A stretch of 64,000 nucleotides of DNA, taken from contig CBDDLJ010000022.1 of assembly GCA_965230635.1 (NCBI GenBank), positions 100,611 through 164,610 on the forward strand, read 5' to 3'. The position numbers were made by a program, and so were the translations under genes. Below the pieces are notes generated by a model, which saw nothing but the letters and a program-made list of their open reading frames with translations, made no database searches and was not told where the DNA came from. Of the stretch, positions 36,179-46,234 are shown one piece after another (position 1 is the stretch's first letter; every line of letters starts with the position of its first letter). Source of the DNA: CBDDLJ01 sp965230635 (GTDB lineage: Bacteria > Pseudomonadota > Gammaproteobacteria > UBA1113).

Positions 36179-36402
36179 CACTCGACCTTTTCAATAACCA
36201 ACAGTTTTGCTTCATATTTGCGCAAACCGAGGGTACAACCACGCACTTCGACTTCAACCGGATCCCCTAAGGGAGCTTTTCGTTTCAGAGTAAATTCAGT
36301 ACCTGGCAATAAACCGAAGGCGAGTAGTTTTTTGCGGTACGCTCGATCACCTGCTTCGATTCTGACTATGCGTGCTTTTTGACCAGCTTGTAATGTGTGC
36401 AT
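36178..36402 (-). CDS. feoA: FeoA, SH3-like partner of FeoB
   Basis: This 74-aa protein is of normal length for FeoA, a small cytoplasmic protein with an SH3-like fold needed for FeoB-dependent Fe(II) uptake. Family residues are visible in LLAFGLLPGTEFTLKRKAPLGDPVEVEVRG. It is the first gene of the feoABC operon. A strong promoter and a Fur-type box lie upstream, and AAGGA lies before the ATG. Confidence 0.95.
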   Translation of the reverse strand: MHTLQAGQKARIVRIEAGDRAYRKKLLAFGLLPGTEFTLKRKAPLGDPVEVEVRGCTLGLRKYEAKLLVIEKVE

Positions 36403-36429
36403 GAATTACTATTTTCCTTGACTTCCATC

Positions 36430-36458
36430 ATTATCACTAATTCAAATGCCTGTGTCAA
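36430..36458 (-). promoter_or_regulatory. Sigma-70 promoter of feoABC
   Basis: On the minus strand, a consensus TTGACA (36453-36458) and GATAAT (36430-36435) are separated by exactly 17 bp, 27 bp before the feoA start codon. Confidence 0.75.
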
Positions 36459-36462
36459 TACA

Positions 36463-36481
36463 ATTGAGAATAATTCTCATT
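36463..36481. promoter_or_regulatory. Fur-box-like operator upstream of feoA
   Basis: ATTGAGAATAATTCTCATT is a near-perfect palindrome centred on AATAATT, resembling the GATAATGATAATCATTATC Fur consensus. It lies four bases upstream of the feoA -35 box. Fur with iron bound here would repress ferrous iron uptake. Confidence 0.7.
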
Positions 36482-36520
36482 TAAGTAAGCTCATGCTTCT
36501 TGATGGTTTTATCTTATCTA

Positions 36521-37929
36521 GTCGTCCCTGAAAAACCCTTTATCCTGCTACGTAGCTTATTATTGAATGCTGTTTAGGCACTATTTTTCTCAGGTTAAAT
36601 GCACAACCTGAAAGCAACGCATTAATTTTATCGCCTTTTGCGCCATGCAAATAATTTCTATTCATCCGATGATCTTGTTTTACATGCCCAATGATAGGCT
36701 CAATACCAGAGCGACCACGCAGTAATTTTTTTATTACCTCTTTGAGTCCTTTTCGACCAGTAACATAAACATTAACATCATCAGGGGGGTTGCTTTTTCC
36801 TTTGTAACCTTGATCAACAAATTTATCATTTGCGCGAATGCCTGTGTTTTTTTCTGCATTATCAATAGTTGATTTCAATGTGTGGCCATCATAGGGATTT
36901 CCATGAATCGCGCTTATTGATACAATCCACGGATCGTTGCATGTTGTGGCTACGGATACTTTACAACCAAATTCATATTTTTTATGCGATTTTCCTTTTG
37001 AAATGCATTCAACCTCTGGCACCCATAAACTGTAAATTTTTTGCTTATCGCGTTTCTTTTGGAAAAGTATCTTTTCAGAAATTGATAACAATTTTGATAA
37101 CTCTGCATCTGGAAAATCAACTTTTCGCTTAATATCACGGATCATTCGACCCAAGTATGTTTTTAGCTTCCTTCTTTCTTTTTTTGCTCGCTTCATTTGT
37201 CTGGCATGCAGGTATCTGCTGTGCTTAATAAACGCTTTTTTTCCAACACGCGCATAACTTTGACGCAAACTGACACCTCGCTTTTTTGCTGAAGCGACTA
37301 ATTTTACTCGTGAAATATGATACAATTTTGAATCTGTCGGAAACGTTATCGCTTTTTCTTGCACAGTGGTACCCACATTCAACCGCTTACATTGCTTTTC
37401 CGTTAACAACGCTTCTCGTTTTGCAACGTTAAGCGTTTCCTCTAACATTTGCTCAATCGCTCTTTCACCCACCTTTTTTCGCCATTTCGATAACGTTGTT
37501 GGGTGGCACGGCAATTCATGTTGAAATGTTTTAAAACCACAAAAATATTGCCAATACGGGTTTTCACAAAATCTTTCTACCACTGATTCATCACTTTCAC
37601 CTTCAAGATATTTGATGTAATGCAAACCAACAATCACGCGGACAGGAATTGATGGTCGTCCATTATTTTCGCAATAGTACATGCCATGGTGCTCAATCAG
37701 CCAATCCCAATTGATTATATTGGTTAGCTGGTAAAGGCCATGATTCTTATCCAAAAAACTCTCTAATTCTTTGCCTCTATTTACTTCTGGGAGGACTTTT
37801 CCTTTCATCATTTTGCAAGTTTTCCTTGTCCTTTTTGACAAAACTTGCAATATTATACCTCTAATTTAATTGATATTTAGTATTTTTTTCCGCGATTTTT
37901 TGATGATTAGGGAGTTTTTGAGCGACGAC
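36521..37929 (-). mobile_element. IS5-family insertion sequence, about 1.41 kb
   Basis: The ends are imperfect inverted repeats: GTCGTCCCTGAAAAAC at the left and, in reverse complement, GTCGTCGCTCAAAAAC at the right (14 of 16 matches). A TA (36519-36520 and 37930-37931) flanks both ends and is probably the target duplication. One transposase gene fills the element. The right end carries the stop codon of the TcB-TcC gene. Confidence 0.75.
36540..37811 (-). CDS. IS5-family transposase, first catalytic Asp possibly lost
   Basis: DDE transposases of this group cut and join IS ends. The 423-aa protein has the N-terminal DUF772-like region (GRPSIPVRVIVGLHYIKYL, then HPTTLSKWRKKVG) and the RNase-H-like core. 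The second Asp lies in KFVDQGYKG and the Glu in RSGIEPIIGHVKQDHRM. The first motif reads NVGTTVQEKAITFPTDS, where relatives have VDTTVQ. A Gly thus occupies the place of the first catalytic Asp, a change explained by one base. The copy may therefore be inactive although full length. I chose the ATG at 37811; the frame is open to a TTG at 37850. Confidence 0.85.
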   Translation of the reverse strand: MMKGKVLPEVNRGKELESFLDKNHGLYQLTNIINWDWLIEHHGMYYCENNGRPSIPVRVIVGLHYIKYLEGESDESVVERFCENPYWQYFCGFKTFQHELPCHPTTLSKWRKKVGERAIEQMLEETLNVAKREALLTEKQCKRLNVGTTVQEKAITFPTDSKLYHISRVKLVASAKKRGVSLRQSYARVGKKAFIKHSRYLHARQMKRAKKERRKLKTYLGRMIRDIKRKVDFPDAELSKLLSISEKILFQKKRDKQKIYSLWVPEVECISKGKSHKKYEFGCKVSVATTCNDPWIVSISAIHGNPYDGHTLKSTIDNAEKNTGIRANDKFVDQGYKGKSNPPDDVNVYVTGRKGLKEVIKKLLRGRSGIEPIIGHVKQDHRMNRNYLHGAKGDKINALLSGCAFNLRKIVPKQHSIISYVAG

Positions 37930-40900
37930 TATGATAACTTTCTGTACGAGGCATACTGCTAGATCTTTTATTCTTTTTTCTCATAGGTTCGCTGGTACTA
38001 TCATGAGAATGAGATCTTGATGAGCCACTAAAACTGCCGGCACTATCATGAGAATGAGATCTTGGTGAGCCAAGTTCGTATTCGTTTGATGGGTGTCTAG
38101 TAGAACGAAAAGATGTTCTTATTGATCTAGCAGGTCTTTGTTCAAAAAGCTGTCGAGACTGTTTTCCTGTTACGCTTGCAGAATGATATGCAGGATCATC
38201 TGCACTATTCCCCTGACTCTTTTCACCATAATTTAATAAAGTTCTTTCTGTAAGATTAAGCTCAAAAGGAGCACTCGTTGATGACACTTGATTAGCGATA
38301 GGAGTTCTTTGCAAACGATGAATATTTTTATTTTGGTCCATAACTGTTAAACTTTCATGATCAAGATTAAGATGATGTTTCTCAGCATGATCAAGGAGTC
38401 CAGACGCGATCTTCTGCGTAGTCGGAGAATATTGTCTTGTGATACCACCATTGCCATCATCTTGTTCCATAAAATCAGCATCAAAATTTGAAATAATAGT
38501 CACATTTGTTGGACCATCTCCAGGACGTAAATTAATTACTGATTGAGAGGAAATAGTATTAAGCCCCGAGACAATACGCTCTTGCACTTCTTTAGCTGGC
38601 TTTTTGTTTGCTGAATTTGCCTTTGCTGCTGTCTTTACATCATCCAAAAAACGATTTGTTACATAATCTGTTTCTTCTGCGAGTCTATCAGCAAGTTTGT
38701 CATGGCCACCTCCGCTTCTGAGCTTTTCTATAGCACGCATCTGTTTTTTACTATCCCATATATTATTCAAAACAGACTGCTTATAATCAGCTAGTTTGTC
38801 TTTACTAAAATTTTTTATCAAATCATATATAAAGTAACGTATGCCTCTATCTGAAAATTTATGATCCATATTAATATCATAAGAATTAGTACCGTCTATC
38901 TTTCTAGCAATTGAGTTATTTTCTTCATATTGTTCGAGAGCCTGGACAACATCTGGGTGCATATGTTTATCCCGTTCAAAAAATTGAGAAAGTTCTTTCT
39001 CAGGTGTGCAATTAATTCTTGATTGCACAGATTCTGGCCAATAGAATATTTCTTCTGCATTACTGTCTCGATCTGTTTTCTTTACTACATATTCGTCTTC
39101 ATTATCAATAACTTCTTGCTTTAGAAACGCCTCTCCAAATAAATCAAAAAGGCTTACTGGGTTATCTCCCACAAACCCATACAAGTCCAGCCCACCTTTA
39201 CGACCAATAGGATCAGTAGAAATCCATCGTCCTAAGTGCGGGGCATAATAACGCTCGCCGTAGTAATATAAGTCACTACTCTGATCGCGTTGCTGGGATG
39301 AATAACGAAATTGTTTATCCTTCAACATTTGCGCATCTATAGCCACTTGGTAAGCACTATCACCAAAAGGTAAGTAAGATTCTATAACCAACGGTTGACC
39401 ACGACTATCTGTATCTATGGTCACTGAATTGATATGATCATCCAAATGAAAAATTAAGGTGTTATTACTATTGGTTGATGAGCTCATCATATAGGTAGCT
39501 ATACAATAACGATCATCCGTTAAATGTAATCGTTCACAAGATGAAACCAACCTCAACTCACCACTTTTTCCCTGCCGCTGGTAGATACGCTCATATTGGT
39601 AAACGCCTAAATCAACTAATTCAGTTACTGTCCATATTTGCTTGTCAGGATCTGTCAATTGTGCTGATAATTTTACTCGACGCTGATCCCTCGCATCATA
39701 ACGATAGTGATCTACTGTTTGATGATATGTGCTATATTCTGGCTTATTTGAAGCTGTTAACTGCATTGTACTTAAACGATTATGATAATCCCAAGTTAAC
39801 ATTTGGTTTGGCACCGTTTGTAATAAATTACCTTGTTCATCATATAATGGATCAGTCGAAATTGTCGTCTTTTCTGCTAATGGGGCATTAGCCAACCGAT
39901 TACTTGCTTTTTCAGCTTCATATGACAGTGACCATCCCTCTCCCTTACTGCTTTCTGACTGATGGCTACGCTCAGTGAGATTACCACTGTCATCATACTG
40001 ATATTTCTCCTGCTTTTTCACAAGTATTAATGGATCGGTCTTAGCATCCATTGTTGAGTTATCTTTCTTTGAAATAGCACTCATGATTTTTTCAGTGCTA
40101 CCGCTTGCTAATCCGGTCTTTTTAGGGGTATTGAACAAACCCGGTTTAACAGGAGATGTCTTCAGCTCAGATGTGGCTGCTTGCACAACTCGGCTTAATG
40201 TATCGTAGTTATAGTCAAAACAAACCGAAGATGGCTGAGAAGATGATTGACTTGTCGAATCAAGTGTTAACCAAGGCGCATAGGGCTGATCATAAATACG
40301 TATAATATTACCATGTGGATCATGACGATAGAGCAGTTGTTGCAAGTTCTCTTTCAAATTTTGACTGCTAAGTTGAGATAATTTTAGCGTATTTGGCTCG
40401 TAATAATAATCCCGGTTGATCTCATTTCCATATAGTACTTGCGTCCGTTTACCGTGAGCATTATAGTTTATTTTTTTGACTAACCAAGTTAAATCGGATT
40501 TATTAGATTTTGCCAGTGCGGTACGATTTAGCTTGCCCAGTGCATTATAGCCAGCTAAGTAAACGCTTTCCTCAGCATCGGGATATTTGACCTGGTACAT
40601 TCGGTTAAGTGCATCAAAACGTCGATGTAGTGTGTATTTTTTTTCACTTAATGCATCATTGGTCGATGGTTTTAGATCCTTCCAATCATAATTTTGAGTA
40701 ATATCTATTTTAAATAATTGTTCGGTCATATTAATAGCATTCCCAGCAATATCATATGCCTCATAAGATATGGCACCAGCGGTATGATAATGAACTATCC
40801 GTTGACCATATTGATTATTTTTTGCAGGATTGCTTAAACTTTCACCATAGATACATGTCTCAGCTATAAAATTTACAGGTTCTTTACCATCCCCACCTTG

Positions 40901-43900
40901 AACTTGGATAGTTAATAAACGTTGAAATTGGTCATAACTATAGGTATTCAAAAAGTTTCGCTGATTTTTTTGGAAAAGCACCTTACCATCTCGATTAAAA
41001 CAAGCAATACTTTTTCCATTATCTGCACTATCATAAACAATTTTTCCTCCTAGCTTATTATAGGTATAGCGCATGTTAGGCCTATTGATGCGAGGATCTT
41101 TTATACTCAGTATACGGCCGCTTAAATCATATTTATAATTAGTTACTAATGTACGCAAATCAGCATTGTTTTTCTCATCTTTTTCCCTTAAAAGTTCAAT
41201 CTGTTGCCTTTTTCTGCCTAACGAATCAAGCACTGTTACTTGCGGTGTATCCACATGCAGCTTTGCACTATTTAATACAGTTATAACATCATCTTTAGCG
41301 ATTGCTTCGGGCATATTTTTTTGTTCTACTGCCTTAGTTGGCTGTAACAATTTCAATAAGTCATCTGCCGCCTTTTCATCAGGTTTGCCTGTTTTTGCAT
41401 CAAAATAAAGTGTATTTGAATGAGGCGTCGCTGCTTGTAAAATAGTATCATTCTGATCGAATTTAACTTCTACCCAGGGGGATCTACAGATGCATTGAAG
41501 AAATCCCGTTGGCTTTGTAACGCGCTCTATACGCCCCAATGCATCATAATGAATATGTGTAGCAGGTAGTAACGTAGATTCCTGGCTATTTTTAGCGTGC
41601 GTTTCAAGTGGCAAAAACTTAGCATCATCGGTTCTATAGGGCAAATACTCTTGCACAAGCCAATTCTTGTTATTGTAGACCTTAAAACTAGAAATAATCC
41701 AGTATAAATCTTCTTTGCTGTTACTTTTATCTTGAAATGCACTCGCTTGGTGCTTATATTGTAGCACACGATTAAAACCATCTCTATATGCGATAGCGCG
41801 CTGAACAGGCTCTCTCGTTAAGACAGGCAATGCTGCTTTTGTTAATGGGTCTAATTCATTGATCGAATAGTCTTCTGCTAATAAGAAAAGTGTCCAGTTA
41901 GGGTGTTGATTGTTGGAGTCTTGCCCTGCAGACAAGCTGTAACAACTAAAGGTTTCCACCCCTTGTAAGTCACCTTTAAGTGTGTAATTGAGCGCTGTAT
42001 CTAAGTCAATATTCTGTGCTTTTTGCAATAAATCTTGGCCTAAAGAAGTTAATTGGCCATTATCACTTTTTCGCAGCACCGCTCCACCCAATGCTTTACC
42101 ATTGACTGTACCATGGGAACTAGTTGCTACTACTACACCTAATGCATCAAAAAGCACATCTCTTACTGTGCCATTTGCATCGGTACTTTGTCCCACAGCA
42201 AACGTATGGTAATCCAATTTAGATTGACTTTTCACAGCAACCTGTTTCGCTTTACCCGAAGTTACCAATGGCTTTTCTTGCTCATTTTTAACCGGATCTA
42301 CATAAATATATCGTGTGATGGCTTCCATATGGATAAAATAAGCATCATAGTTAATATCAATTTCTTGACTCAGAGAATCGCTGCTTACTAATGAGGTATC
42401 GTACTGGGTGATCTTGCTAAGCATAAAATAATGCTGACTTGTCTTATCATAATGCTGTACTGAGCTAGGTGACCAGCAGTAATGTTGATTAGTATCTTTA
42501 TTTACCTCTATGCGGTAGCCTACCTTATCAGACAGGTAGGGAGTAATATCTTTGTCATCAATAAGTTTTGTATTGGTATAATCATTGATCAATGATTCTT
42601 GACAGCCAACTAACTGCTCACTATGATGAAAAAGTGGAGGTGAGCCGCCTATCACATTTTCACCAACTTCCCCTAGCATTAATACTGCCTTCTGTTGAGC
42701 ATCTTGCCAATAATAACGGCGTTGCCATGCAACGATTTTATCATCAGGCAGTGCTTTATACGTTAATGGGTGCACTGTTTCAGCATCAGGTAAAATGCCT
42801 TTTGCTAATAAGTTTGCGACAGTAATTTTTGTAAATTGTGTCGGCAATTTATCATTTGCTAACTCGAAGGTACGATGCTCACTCGCCATACCTAAGTGCT
42901 GATAACTATCCCACACATGGTTATTTTTAGACAGATTATTACTCCATGAAGGCGCTATTACATTGATCATACGCGCTTGCTGTACTAGTATATAACCGCG
43001 TTTCTGCCAATCTTGAGGTAAATAATAAGTTCTTAATGCATCACGTAAATCGTCACTGTACAATTTACCTAATAGCACCTTAATATCATTAGTATAACGC
43101 TCACCATCATTATGTCGTCGTGGATAATGAAGTTGACAACGCATTAAACAATTACCATAATCATCCCAAACCAAGGCGATACTACGTTGGATCATTGGAT
43201 CACTAATTATCTGTTCATAATCGTAGTTAATATTTTCTCTTGCCTGAATAAAAAAAACTCCATTCGGGTTTTTAGTTAAACTATTCATTTCATCTAAGCT
43301 ATTATCAGGCTGCTGGATGCAAGTTACAGTATAATTCGCCTCACTAACCTGTAACGGAGGCATGATTGGCCTCTCTTTCGTGTCTATGGCATACGTTTCT
43401 GTACGCAGGGTCTTACCACGTAAAGCGTAAGTTGCCTCACGATAGTACTCAGATGTTCTTTTCTTGGGATCTGAGTCATTATTTTTTGCCAAGCTAAGGA
43501 CGCTATCCGAAAGCTTCTCTGCTAGCACATCACCGGAGTAGTAATCATCTTCATAAAAATTACTCACGTATTTCTTTGGATCAGAAGTCCCACCGCAATG
43601 ATGCCAAGTTTTAGTATATAGTGGCGGTGCATCAAGAATAGCTGTTCCTTTTTTTGACGATGTACTAACATGAGACACAGACGAGGCTTGTTGCTCACTG
43701 TCCCAATGTTCTACCATCCCAAACCCCTGAAACTCTCGTTCTACATCATCATAATAACCATAATGAAAACAAAAACGTTCTCTGGATTGTTGCTTCGTGA
43801 TTAAATCAGTGGTCATAATGCTAGAAACCACTTGTACCGGAAAAGGCAAGTGTGGTCGGTAGCATAGAGCATTCTTCTTTAAAGATCCTGCTGCAGTTCG

Positions 43901-46093
43901 ATCGGCTAAATACTGTTGGGTCGACGAGACATAGTCAATGTCAATCTGCAACCCCTGGCCATGAGTCACCGAGGTGAGCAAATACGGCTTATCACCTTGC
44001 GTTAAGTCATAAAAACTCGGTTGGCCATTATAATCTCTATTGTCCAACAGTGCGCACACACTGCCCTGGCCCAATAAATCAACAAAACGAAGTTTATCAA
44101 ACCATGTATAACAAATGTCTTTGCCAAAAGGAAATAGCATAGGTGTATCAGAAAATTGCTGACCATTGTTAAGAAAAACATATAAGATGTTGCTAACTTC
44201 ACCAGCATCTTCGGTACTCACTAGATACGCTAAGTCGGCAGCACCAGAAGCATTGATATCAACTAAATATAAACGTCGGCTATCAAAGTTATCCCTAAGA
44301 CTTTTAGGTAGTGAGCCAAATGCTTGTTTTTCCCCAAATTGGCCTTGACCTAGATTAGGCCAATAAAAAATACCTTCTGCGCTAATTTTTACACGATGTA
44401 GTAAACCATCTCCTAAAATACTAGCAAACTGGATACGATGTTCAAGTTCAAATCCTCTCTGTACAGGAAAATCGTTTGGCAACATTAATGGCACTGAAGC
44501 AGCATAGCCACTCATCCCTTGCGCTGGATAATAGTGTGGCGATAGATCATCCATCACCACAACATCAGCTTGCCCTCGGCCTTCTAAATCTATATACATT
44601 GCATCAGGGGAGGTAAATTCAGATGGATACTGCTCAAATGCTTGGTAATCCGCCCATAAGCTATCAGAAGTGACTTGAAAGTCATTAGCTTTGCTGAAAT
44701 AAAATCCACCATAGTCTCTTCTTGCCACAACAAAAGCCATGCTATGGTTACCTGCTAAATCCAATAGAAAATGTTGGTGTGTCGACTGTAAATCACGCTC
44801 AGTAGGAAAATTAGACAAAAACTCTGGAGCAAGGTACTGACCATTCCCCGCTGCTCGCCAAAAATAGCTGGTATGATCATCACTGTACAAAATACCAGGG
44901 ATCCCTTCTCGATATAAATCAACAAATTGGCATGTCGACAGATTGCCAGGCATTTGTCCTACTTCCTTGGGGTTAAGCTCTAATGATCGCCATTTAATAT
45001 CTTTCTTAGGTGCACTAAATTTTGAATAGTCAAAGGTAATTGCCGGCCGCTTAGAAGATAAATAGGTTTTATCATCTATGCTGCGATAACCAATTTCTTG
45101 TACTTGTGTTAACATGCTTAATGCGTTGTGCGCTTTGTCAGCAGGCTGATAACTCAACTCCCATGACTTAACTAAAAAGGGTTTTCCCTCATTTTCATTT
45201 TGTAGATGATGCCACAAACGAATATGATGGCAAAGGTATTGCTTCTTTAAGCAAAAACCACTGCTATAGGATGACCATACATCCTTACGTTCAACAGCAG
45301 GATGATCTCCAATGCTGTAGTGAGAAAGATTATTAAGCGGTAACGCTTTATCTGAATAATCAAACTCAACCGTGCATGCATAGCAATCGTCTCCACCGTT
45401 TTTATCTGGGTAATTACCATACTGGATAGTTGCCAAGTAACGATTAGCTTCTTCCTTCACCTCACGGTAGGTATACTCAACACAGTTGCCATTGGCATCT
45501 GTGCTGAGATCAATTAACCAACAAAAAGTTCGTGGTTGATTTGTTGGCGGCTTAGGATCGTTGATTTGCGCTTTCGTGGTATACCCAAAACGGTGATTAA
45601 CACCATTACGCTCACGGACTAGCCAAAAACTCTCACTGTCAACATCTTCTGAATCTTTCCTGTCACTCGCTTTTGGATTGGCTTTACACCAATATTCAAT
45701 AACCGCAAAAGTAGACTCAGTACGCGGTTGATAGTTAGTCACACACCAAGATTGGCCATTCATCTTCGCCTCAGTGGGTTTACCCATAGAGACTAAATCT
45801 TCACCTCCTAAAATGAAAACATCTTGTTCATCATCATAACTTGGGATCCCATGGCTAGTGCGACGTTTAATTGTCTGAGTACCTAGAAAAAATCCATGTC
45901 CAAAAACACCATTGCCAAAACCAGAGCTGTAACTTAACGCTAATTGCGGTGTTAACCCTCGCGCTGATGTCAAGTCTAAAGGAATGTGGTACTGACTCGT
46001 CCCGGTGTATAAACCTGCTTGGAACTTTTCACTGATTTTGCGTAACGATCCGCCAGCACCAGGTACACTGACTGATGGAATGTTTGTTGGCAT
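37907..46093 (-). CDS. Tc toxin TcB-TcC fusion protein with C-terminal toxin region
   Basis: In Tc complexes TcB and TcC form a hollow cocoon that encloses a cleaved toxin and docks on TcA. Here both are one 2728-aa chain. Residues 1-340 are the SpvB domain (SVSVPGAGGSLRKISEKFQ, then LSYSSGFGNGVFGHGF). TcdB middle regions with the beta-propeller follow. RHS/YD repeats occupy about 1750-2270 (YDELGN-type units such as YDDSGNLTE), and the RHS core is YYYGERYYAPHLGRWISTDP, then GLDLYGFVGDNPVSLFDLFG, ending near 2325. TcC proteins cleave themselves at this point. Residues 2326-2728 are the variable toxin part, unrecognised, with a basic C-terminus (MRKKNKRSSS) and two RSHSHDS copies. The start has AGGAG. 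The last six residues come from the IS5 element. The TcA gene lies 141 bp upstream on the same strand. Confidence 0.9.
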   Translation of the reverse strand: MPTNIPSVSVPGAGGSLRKISEKFQAGLYTGTSQYHIPLDLTSARGLTPQLALSYSSGFGNGVFGHGFFLGTQTIKRRTSHGIPSYDDEQDVFILGGEDLVSMGKPTEAKMNGQSWCVTNYQPRTESTFAVIEYWCKANPKASDRKDSEDVDSESFWLVRERNGVNHRFGYTTKAQINDPKPPTNQPRTFCWLIDLSTDANGNCVEYTYREVKEEANRYLATIQYGNYPDKNGGDDCYACTVEFDYSDKALPLNNLSHYSIGDHPAVERKDVWSSYSSGFCLKKQYLCHHIRLWHHLQNENEGKPFLVKSWELSYQPADKAHNALSMLTQVQEIGYRSIDDKTYLSSKRPAITFDYSKFSAPKKDIKWRSLELNPKEVGQMPGNLSTCQFVDLYREGIPGILYSDDHTSYFWRAAGNGQYLAPEFLSNFPTERDLQSTHQHFLLDLAGNHSMAFVVARRDYGGFYFSKANDFQVTSDSLWADYQAFEQYPSEFTSPDAMYIDLEGRGQADVVVMDDLSPHYYPAQGMSGYAASVPLMLPNDFPVQRGFELEHRIQFASILGDGLLHRVKISAEGIFYWPNLGQGQFGEKQAFGSLPKSLRDNFDSRRLYLVDINASGAADLAYLVSTEDAGEVSNILYVFLNNGQQFSDTPMLFPFGKDICYTWFDKLRFVDLLGQGSVCALLDNRDYNGQPSFYDLTQGDKPYLLTSVTHGQGLQIDIDYVSSTQQYLADRTAAGSLKKNALCYRPHLPFPVQVVSSIMTTDLITKQQSRERFCFHYGYYDDVEREFQGFGMVEHWDSEQQASSVSHVSTSSKKGTAILDAPPLYTKTWHHCGGTSDPKKYVSNFYEDDYYSGDVLAEKLSDSVLSLAKNNDSDPKKRTSEYYREATYALRGKTLRTETYAIDTKERPIMPPLQVSEANYTVTCIQQPDNSLDEMNSLTKNPNGVFFIQARENINYDYEQIISDPMIQRSIALVWDDYGNCLMRCQLHYPRRHNDGERYTNDIKVLLGKLYSDDLRDALRTYYLPQDWQKRGYILVQQARMINVIAPSWSNNLSKNNHVWDSYQHLGMASEHRTFELANDKLPTQFTKITVANLLAKGILPDAETVHPLTYKALPDDKIVAWQRRYYWQDAQQKAVLMLGEVGENVIGGSPPLFHHSEQLVGCQESLINDYTNTKLIDDKDITPYLSDKVGYRIEVNKDTNQHYCWSPSSVQHYDKTSQHYFMLSKITQYDTSLVSSDSLSQEIDINYDAYFIHMEAITRYIYVDPVKNEQEKPLVTSGKAKQVAVKSQSKLDYHTFAVGQSTDANGTVRDVLFDALGVVVATSSHGTVNGKALGGAVLRKSDNGQLTSLGQDLLQKAQNIDLDTALNYTLKGDLQGVETFSCYSLSAGQDSNNQHPNWTLFLLAEDYSINELDPLTKAALPVLTREPVQRAIAYRDGFNRVLQYKHQASAFQDKSNSKEDLYWIISSFKVYNNKNWLVQEYLPYRTDDAKFLPLETHAKNSQESTLLPATHIHYDALGRIERVTKPTGFLQCICRSPWVEVKFDQNDTILQAATPHSNTLYFDAKTGKPDEKAADDLLKLLQPTKAVEQKNMPEAIAKDDVITVLNSAKLHVDTPQVTVLDSLGRKRQQIELLREKDEKNNADLRTLVTNYKYDLSGRILSIKDPRINRPNMRYTYNKLGGKIVYDSADNGKSIACFNRDGKVLFQKNQRNFLNTYSYDQFQRLLTIQVQGGDGKEPVNFIAETCIYGESLSNPAKNNQYGQRIVHYHTAGAISYEAYDIAGNAINMTEQLFKIDITQNYDWKDLKPSTNDALSEKKYTLHRRFDALNRMYQVKYPDAEESVYLAGYNALGKLNRTALAKSNKSDLTWLVKKINYNAHGKRTQVLYGNEINRDYYYEPNTLKLSQLSSQNLKENLQQLLYRHDPHGNIIRIYDQPYAPWLTLDSTSQSSSQPSSVCFDYNYDTLSRVVQAATSELKTSPVKPGLFNTPKKTGLASGSTEKIMSAISKKDNSTMDAKTDPLILVKKQEKYQYDDSGNLTERSHQSESSKGEGWSLSYEAEKASNRLANAPLAEKTTISTDPLYDEQGNLLQTVPNQMLTWDYHNRLSTMQLTASNKPEYSTYHQTVDHYRYDARDQRRVKLSAQLTDPDKQIWTVTELVDLGVYQYERIYQRQGKSGELRLVSSCERLHLTDDRYCIATYMMSSSTNSNNTLIFHLDDHINSVTIDTDSRGQPLVIESYLPFGDSAYQVAIDAQMLKDKQFRYSSQQRDQSSDLYYYGERYYAPHLGRWISTDPIGRKGGLDLYGFVGDNPVSLFDLFGEAFLKQEVIDNEDEYVVKKTDRDSNAEEIFYWPESVQSRINCTPEKELSQFFERDKHMHPDVVQALEQYEENNSIARKIDGTNSYDINMDHKFSDRGIRYFIYDLIKNFSKDKLADYKQSVLNNIWDSKKQMRAIEKLRSGGGHDKLADRLAEETDYVTNRFLDDVKTAAKANSANKKPAKEVQERIVSGLNTISSQSVINLRPGDGPTNVTIISNFDADFMEQDDGNGGITRQYSPTTQKIASGLLDHAEKHHLNLDHESLTVMDQNKNIHRLQRTPIANQVSSTSAPFELNLTERTLLNYGEKSQGNSADDPAYHSASVTGKQSRQLFEQRPARSIRTSFRSTRHPSNEYELGSPRSHSHDSAGSFSGSSRSHSHDSTSEPMRKKNKRSSSMPRTESYHSRRSKTP
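37997..38072 (-). repeat. 31-bp direct repeat encoding SRSHSHDS near the TcB-TcC C-terminus
   Basis: Positions 37997-38027 and 38042-38072 match at 30 of 31 bases with a 45-bp period. The repeat encodes the doubled Ser/Arg/His motif in the toxin tail. Confidence 0.75.
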
Positions 46094-46234
46094 ATAAACT
46101 CCTTCTCATACAACCTTGCTTAAAATTTTTCACTGATAACACACAACCTTCCCTCTAGAACACTGACGGAAGATATTGTTGCTCTGATCATAATACGTCC
46201 TCTTAAAAAGGCTAGTACGGTTACTCTTGCTAAG

